DNA from: an uncultured Clostridia bacterium
GTDB lineage: Bacteria > Bacillota > Clostridia > Oscillospirales > Ruminococcaceae
Reading direction: 5' to 3'
Length of the DNA stretch: 64,000 bases
Assembly (NCBI GenBank): GCA_947623585.1
Contig: CANQHA010000002.1
Coordinates: forward strand, 169,566-233,565
Within the stretch, counting starts at the first letter, position 1; the number at the start of each line of letters is the position of its first letter. This document shows, one piece after another, positions 58,113 through 64,000 of the stretch. The notes below the pieces were generated by a model that ran no database searches, was not told the DNA's origin, and was given only the letters and a program-made list of their open reading frames with translations. Made by a program: the position numbers and the translations under genes.

Positions 58113-59273
58113 TCAGTTTTCAAGAAGCGCGACCGCGTGCGCTGCCACGCCCTCTTTTCTGCCCGAAAAGCCGAGACCCTCCTCGGTGGTCGCCTTTATC
58201 GAGACGTTTTCAACGTCGGCGCCGATTGCCGAGGCGATGTTTTTTCGCATCTCAAAAATGTGCGGCGCCAGCTTCGGGGCTTGAGCGATAACCGTCGCGT
58301 CGATGTTTGCTATCTCATACCCTTTTTCCGAGACGAGCGCCGACACTCTTTTAAGAAGCTCTATGCTGTCCGCCCCCGAATATTTCGGGTCGGTATCCGG
58401 AAACAGCTTTCCGATATCTCCGAGCGCCGCCGCCCCGAGAATGGCGTCCATTATCGCGTGGGTCAGAACGTCCGCGTCCGAATGTCCCAAAAGGCCCTTT
58501 TCGTGAGGTATCTCCACCCCGCCGAGTATCAGCTTTCTGCCCGAGACCAGCTTGTGTACGTCGTATCCGTGACCTATCCTCATTTTACCGCCTCCGAGAT
58601 ATGCCTTTGCAAGCGCGATGTCGTCGCGCGTGGTCAGTTTTATGTTTTCATAGCCGCCGAGGGTCAGATGCGGCTTGATCCCCACCACGTCAAGAAGCTG
58701 CGCGTCGTCGGTATAATCACCGGCGGCGTTTTCAAGAGCATAGTTAAACAGCCCGAGCGAGAAGGTCTGCGGCGTTCTTACCGTGAAAAGGTTTTCTCTC
58801 GGCGGGCAGAAGCACCTTTCTCCCTCCGAATATCTCACGGTGTCTTTAAGAGGGGTGCAGATTATCGAGCTTGCGAATTCAAAAGCGTCGTCGATCGAGC
58901 GGCAAACGTCCTCTTTGCTGACGAGCGGGCGAGCGCCGTCGTGTATCAAAACTACGTCTCCCTCGGCGAGCGCCGCCGCGTTTTTAACGGATTCCGAGCG
59001 GGTATTTCCCGCAGGGGCGAAGACCGCCTCTAACCTTAGCCCCGAAAGCTCGGCGCGATAGACCTCCCAAAGCGCGGTCGGCGCCGCGACTATCAGCTTT
59101 TCGACATATTCGCAGCCGAGCACCGCTTCGGCGCTTCGGCGGATAACGCTTTTTCCGCAAAGAGAAATAAGCAGCTTGTTTTCGCCCATTCTGCTGCTTG
59201 AGCCGCCGCAGGCAAGAACTGCCGAGGTCCTTTTTCCGGCGGGAATAAACCGAGATATATCCAATGTGCTCAC
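58113..59273 (-). CDS. ispDF: Bifunctional IspD/IspF (MEP cytidylyltransferase / MECDP synthase)
   Basis: IspD-like [25 protein letters not shown]...[14 protein letters not shown]; IspF-like [66 protein letters not shown]. Confidence 0.95.
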   Translation of the reverse strand: MSTLDISRFIPAGKRTSAVLACGGSSSRMGENKLLISLCGKSVIRRSAEAVLGCEYVEKLIVAAPTALWEVYRAELSGLRLEAVFAPAGNTRSESVKNAAALAEGDVVLIHDGARPLVSKEDVCRSIDDAFEFASSIICTPLKDTVRYSEGERCFCPPRENLFTVRTPQTFSLGLFNYALENAAGDYTDDAQLLDVVGIKPHLTLGGYENIKLTTRDDIALAKAYLGGGKMRIGHGYDVHKLVSGRKLILGGVEIPHEKGLLGHSDADVLTHAIMDAILGAAALGDIGKLFPDTDPKYSGADSIELLKRVSALVSEKGYEIANIDATVIAQAPKLAPHIFEMRKNIASAIGADVENVSIKATTEEGLGFSGRKEGVAAHAVALLEN

Positions 59274-59481
59274 CCCTTTTTGATACTTTTATAATATATC
59301 CGCGCTGCCCGATTGTCAAGAACGCAAAAATGTAATTTTTCTGTAATCATGCCGCCGAAATTGTAAACGAAGCGTAACAAATTGTAATCGCTCTGTTCTT
59401 GAATCCGCGAAAAAACGTGCTATACTTAAATTATACCGAAAGAAGCGGTGTATACAATTTCTCAAAGGAGGCGTTTTAAAT

Positions 59482-60168
59482 ATGAAAAGCACAAAGCTCA
59501 GCATTGTAAACTCGGTCGTCGCGGGAATACTTATCTGCGCGATGCTCGCCGCCTGCGGAGCAGTTGAAAAGCAAAGCGCGGCGTTTTCCGACGGCGTGTC
59601 AAATTTGCCCGTTTCGGAGGATATGACCGAAAGCGCCGCCCCCGAAACTCAGCCTGCGACAAGCGAAGAAACGCCCGAGACCGAAGCGCCCGTTACCGAA
59701 GCGGAGGCGAGCGAGCCCTCGGAAATCTCTGAGCCCGAGCCGGCGGAAACCGAACCCGAGCCCGAGGAAGAACCGGTTTTTTCCGAATCCGACGCGGCGT
59801 CGATCGTAGTGGATACGGCGGCGGGGCTTCTGGGATATCCCTATAAATCGGGCGGCAGCTCGCCCGACGAGGGCTTTGACTCCTCGGGATTTACATATTA
59901 CTGCATGAGGGCCGCGGGCATAAATTTTCCCCGACAGATAAGCGGTCAGCTTGAATCGGGCATAAAAATCGCCTATCAGGATCTTATGCCGGGCGACGCG
60001 GTTTATTTCTCTCACGAGCCTGGCGAAGAAGCGGGCTTCTGCGGAATATATCTGGGCGGCGGACTTATAATCTATTCTCCGGTGCCCGACGAGTTCGTCA
60101 AAACCTCGAACATCACCACAAACTACTGGACCTCGAGGTTCGTCACGGGTATAAGACCCGAAAACTAA
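59482..60168 (+). CDS. Lipoprotein with NlpC/P60-like domain lacking the canonical catalytic residues
   Basis: Lipobox ICAMLAACGA, Glu/Pro-rich linker, then AAGLLGYPYKSGGSSPDEGFDSSGFTYYCMRAAGINFPRQISGQ...LMPGDAVYF...FCGIYLGGGLIIYSP. Confidence 0.8.
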   Translation: MKSTKLSIVNSVVAGILICAMLAACGAVEKQSAAFSDGVSNLPVSEDMTESAAPETQPATSEETPETEAPVTEAEASEPSEISEPEPAETEPEPEEEPVFSESDAASIVVDTAAGLLGYPYKSGGSSPDEGFDSSGFTYYCMRAAGINFPRQISGQLESGIKIAYQDLMPGDAVYFSHEPGEEAGFCGIYLGGGLIIYSPVPDEFVKTSNITTNYWTSRFVTGIRPEN

Positions 60169-60282
60169 GCCATTTTCCATCCTCCTTACTTTCATTTTCA
60201 TAAAAAGCCGGCAGAGTCGTTCAAAAGCGGCTCTGCTGCTTTTTGTTGGCGCGTTAAGAAAACAGAGGGCAGAGGTCGGGAG

Positions 60283-60507
60283 TTGGATTGTCAAGATGTA
60301 ATAGTAAAGGGGACATTCTCCCAAAAATATTACATCATAACTGACGGCTCATTTGCGGAAATAGCGAGTTATGACGTGGAGCTGAAAAATGGCGAAAGGA
60401 TGGGCTATGGCTTACGAATCGAACGGCAAAGCATAAACGCAGGATATTGTCTGCAAGACAATCGGGTCGAAGAAGTTATTTTGCCAGAGCTAATTTACAC
60501 ACTTTAA
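60283..60507 (+). CDS. Small hypothetical protein, possibly a fragment
   Basis: YDVELKNGERMGYGLRIERQSINAGYCLQDNRVEEVILPELIYTL; followed by a terminator-like hairpin at about 60509-60543. Confidence 0.4.
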   Translation: MDCQDVIVKGTFSQKYYIITDGSFAEIASYDVELKNGERMGYGLRIERQSINAGYCLQDNRVEEVILPELIYTL

Positions 60508-60778
60508 GAACTGCCCTCAGGCAAACGCTTGAGGGTGGCTTTTTATCTATCCTTATTTCTTGATTTATACACATTAAACCTGTTCTTGCACTCAGCACTG
60601 CAAAGAGATTGTCGGGGCGTTTCGCCTCAAAGACCTTGGCTGCGTTTTTATTTTCCAACCCACATTTGGAAACCTAAATACCGCCTCTATTGATTCAAAC
60701 CGGCATTTGGGATATAATTTAGTCACAGCAAAAAACAAAATCGCGATTGAGGTTGCTGAAACCGAAAGGAGATTAACT

Positions 60779-61663
60779 ATGGACTATTCACAGATAATCG
60801 GCAAAAATATAGCGGAATTCCGCAAAGGCAAGGCGCTCACTCAGGAGCAGCTTGGCGAAGCGGTCGGCGTTACGGGGCAGGCGGTATCGAAGTGGGAAAA
60901 CGGCGGTATGCCGGACGCATATCTTCTCCCCGAGCTTGCAAAAACGCTCGGTGTGAGCATCGACAGGCTCTTTGAACTTGAGCACAAAAAACATATCCCC
61001 ACCCCAGACGAGCTTTTGGAGCTTGTCGGCAGCTACGGCTTTGACCGCTTGCAGGCAAATGACGGCGAGGCTGTATTCAAACTGATTTTTGAAATGATTT
61101 TCAGACTGAATTACAGCGCTTTTAAGTGCGACGACTGCAGGAGCGTTTGGGATATAATCGACGAACAGGAGTGCGTTTTCCAGACTTCGCAGCTTGTCCT
61201 TGAGGAGGGTACGACCTATATCTCGCTTGTTAAGGATATGCCTTATATCTGCGTAACAAAGGACGAGCCGGGGCTCATTGATAAACTTCTTGACGAAAAG
61301 AATTATTGCGAGCTGTTCGGACTTCTTTCCGACCCGGACGGGCTTAAAGCCGCTATATTTACGCAGACCGCATATTTGGCGGGAGGAGCAAAATATACCG
61401 CCGACAAGCTCGCCGAGAAGATGCAAATTCAGCCCGAAAAATTCAGTGAGTTGCTGCCGCTGCTTGTCAGGTTCCGTTTTCTTGCCGAGGAGCAGTTAGC
61501 TGTTGACGAAAGCGAGTTCAAGATCTATTTTATCCAGCAAAACAATGAGTTCCGCCCGCTTCTGATGACGGCGTGGCTGCTGATAAATTCAAATTTGCGG
61601 CCGAGCTATCACGTCTATTGCCAGACCCGCGAAACAAGGCTTTTGGAGAAGAGGAAAGCGTAG
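60779..61663 (+). CDS. XRE family transcriptional regulator with C-terminal sensor-like domain
   Basis: IGKNIAEFRKGKALTQEQLGEAVGVTGQAVSKWENGGMPDAYLLPELAKTLGVSIDRLFELE; ATG 60779 after an aaaggag RBS. Confidence 0.88.
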   Translation: MDYSQIIGKNIAEFRKGKALTQEQLGEAVGVTGQAVSKWENGGMPDAYLLPELAKTLGVSIDRLFELEHKKHIPTPDELLELVGSYGFDRLQANDGEAVFKLIFEMIFRLNYSAFKCDDCRSVWDIIDEQECVFQTSQLVLEEGTTYISLVKDMPYICVTKDEPGLIDKLLDEKNYCELFGLLSDPDGLKAAIFTQTAYLAGGAKYTADKLAEKMQIQPEKFSELLPLLVRFRFLAEEQLAVDESEFKIYFIQQNNEFRPLLMTAWLLINSNLRPSYHVYCQTRETRLLEKRKA

Positions 61664-61845
61664 ACGTCTTCCAATATACTTTTCATAAGATTTTTACCGC
61701 GCATAAGCCCCCAATCAAGGGGGCTTTTTGCATAGATGAACACGCCGCCGCGCGTATAGCTTTTCAGCCGCCCTGCAAGCTCCTCTTGAGTCATATCGTG
61801 CTGTCTGCGCAAATTTTTAATATTATTACCTATTTGCAGTTCCAT
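61615..61845 (-). pseudogene. Truncated XRE regulator remnant
   Basis: MELQIGNNIKNLRRQHDMTQEELAGRL HTH start followed by unrelated sequence. Confidence 0.5.
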
Positions 61846-62129
61846 AAAAACTTCCTTTCAAAATTTCAAGCGCTTCAAATAACACGCGCCGGCCGGAATG
61901 TAAAGCGAATGTTCGGAAAAGCGAGCTTAGCCGCCGGTTGAAAAGATGTAAAATTTTAAGCGCTAAAAACGGCGAAGAGTGTGGCATGATCAATCAAAGC
62001 CGATTTTGTTCCCGCTTGCCCGCCCTCCTCAAAAAGTATATAATAAAATTACCCCGAATTTTTTCAAAACGCTAACCGGCGATAAAAGTTCGACACTATA
62101 TTTACGAAGATCTTCAAAGGAGCAAAATT

Positions 62130-63725
62130 ATGGATATCAAGACGGCTGCTGAGATGCTGCGGGACAATCTGCCAGCGATTTACGGCTATGCGGTGCGAAA
62201 CATTTTCGATTACGGCGACGCGGAGGACTTGGCGCAGGAAATCGTCTGCGAGGTGCTCGAATCGGTCGGAAATCTCAACGACGACCGCGCGTTTTGGGGC
62301 TATGTCTGGGCGACTGCGAAAAATACCCTTCGCGTGTACATTCGCCGCGAGCAGCAGAAGCGAAAGCATGAAAATGCGGCGGAAAAGGCGTTTTACCGGG
62401 AAACAATCATCCCCTCGCCCGAGGACGGCGTGCTCGACGCGTCGCAAAATGCCGAGGAGATCTATCTCATACGCCGCGAACTCTCGCTCCTCTCAAAAAC
62501 GCGGCGCGAGGTCTCCGTGCGATACTATATCCAAAATAAATCCTGCTCCGAAATCGCAGAAGAACTTGGAATCAGCGTCGAGGCGGTGAAATATCACCTT
62601 TTCAAGGCGCGCGCAAAGATGAAAGAAGGTTATTTTATGGAGAGAAAATTGGGCAAAAAGAGCTACGACCCCGGCAGATTTTCGGTGGATTTTTGGGGCG
62701 ATTGGAATCGTTATTCCGACTTTTTTAACAGGAAAATTCTCGGGGCGATCGCTTTGGCGGCATATTATGCCCCGGTCTCGGCGGAGGAGCTTTCTGTCGA
62801 GCTCGGCGTCGCGATGCCTTATCTTGAGGACGAAATCGAGGCGCTTTTGGCGGCGGAAATTATCAAAAAAATCGGCGGCAAGTATCAGACCAGCCTTGTC
62901 ATTCTGACCGGCGAATACGAAAAAGAGGCAGACAAAGCGCTTGAAAAACTTATAGCGCGCAGGGCGGAGGAAATATTTAATGATATTAGCAAAATAGTCC
63001 CCGAAGTGCGGGAACTTGACTTCAGCGGCAGGGGTTACGACGACAACAGGCTTTTGTTTATGCTTTTAAACATTGCCGTCGTAAACGGGTTTATCTACGC
63101 GCGAAATAAATCGCCCTACGGAGAGCCGCCTGCCCTTAAACTCGGCGGTCACGGCTAGTTATTCGGTCATGACAGCGGATATGACCACTGCAGATTTTTA
63201 GGCGCTACGATGCACACCGAGGTCCCGGAGAGCAGCTCATGGTTCTCGGCAGAAAATTACAGGGCGATCGTAAATTGCCAGCTCTGGGATCACTGGAGGT
63301 TCACGGAAAAGTCGAGGCTGATGGTTCGGGCGATTGATGAAAAATGCGCGGATGATCTCAGCGAGAACGAGCAGGAACAGCTTGAAATTCTCATCGACGG
63401 CGGATTCATCACGGTCGACGGCGGCGTTATGAAGATAAAATTCCCGGTATTTTCCGAAGACGCCTACAACAAATTGACCGAAAATCTTCTCAAGCCTGCC
63501 ATAGAAAAGGTCGCCGCGATGATGACCGACGTCTCGGACATCTGTGAAAAGATACTCGTCGCCCACGCCCCGGCAAGCGTTCGCGACCAATGCGGAGCCG
63601 TCGCGAAGATAAACCACCGCCCCGAATCTGGCGCGATACTGCTTGAGGAGCTCATAGCCCGCGGTAACCTTGCACTGCCGGCGGGGGAAGTCCCTATGTG
63701 TACGTTTGGGGTGAAGGGAAATTAG
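62130..63725 (+). pseudogene. Sigma-70-like regulator with long C-terminal domain, interrupted by one in-frame TAG
   Basis: Sigma region 2/4 (NIFDYGDAEDLAQEIVCEVLE; SCSEIAEELGISVEAVKYHLFKARAKMKEGY); TAG at 63156-63158, after which the same frame stays open through LFGHDSGYDHCRFLGATMHTEVPESSSWFSAENYRAI... to 63725. Confidence 0.75.
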
Positions 63726-64000
63726 GTAGGCGCGAGCCGAGGACAATTAGGCAAGAGATTGAAATTATGAAAGCTGCTTGTCAATAAAATCAAATCCGCT
63801 CTGTCTACCATGACAGAACGGATTATTCTTTGATTGAAATGTGCAAAAACGAGGTGGACATTACACTCGGAGAAGCACGGGAGAAAGAGCCTGTTATTGA
63901 CAGGCTTGCGAAGGCCACAACAGAGCACAGAAGCGGCAAAAGCAGAGAAAAGTCGGCTGAGCAAGACCTTTAACCAGCTTTACAGTCCTCTCCCCAGCTC

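Overview
This 64-kb window looks like a chromosomal segment of an Oscillospiraceae/Ruminococcaceae-like clostridium (inferred from gene content and codon bias, not tested). Core genes include the tgt 3' end, mntP, T-box-pheST, ireB, GH130, degV, proB/proA, a purine permease, a two-component system with a VanY-like peptidase, a MacB-type ABC operon, glgP, secG-ung, ackA, two tRNA-Gln genes, ispDF and sigma factors. An accessory island of about 12 kb (about 37.3-49.8 kb) sits between ung and a CorC/HlyC-type gene. It holds a degenerate mobilizable element (serine recombinase with an in-frame stop, a TnpW-like protein, MobC), an IS3-type insertion, and a type III restriction-modification operon. 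That operon runs directly into an AT-rich three-gene cassette: a protein with a TBP-like C-terminal half, a PD-(D/E)XK nuclease-like protein, and a 369-aa unknown. The cassette is my best candidate for an undescribed defence-type system. A second strong signal is a dispersed palindromic element of about 220-320 bp, present in six copies. Its arm hairpins differ in sequence between copies but keep their pairing, and are shuffled between copies. Other observations include a P-type ATPase with degenerate catalytic motifs, an NlpC/P60 lipoprotein lacking its catalytic residues, and a sigma factor interrupted by one in-frame amber codon.
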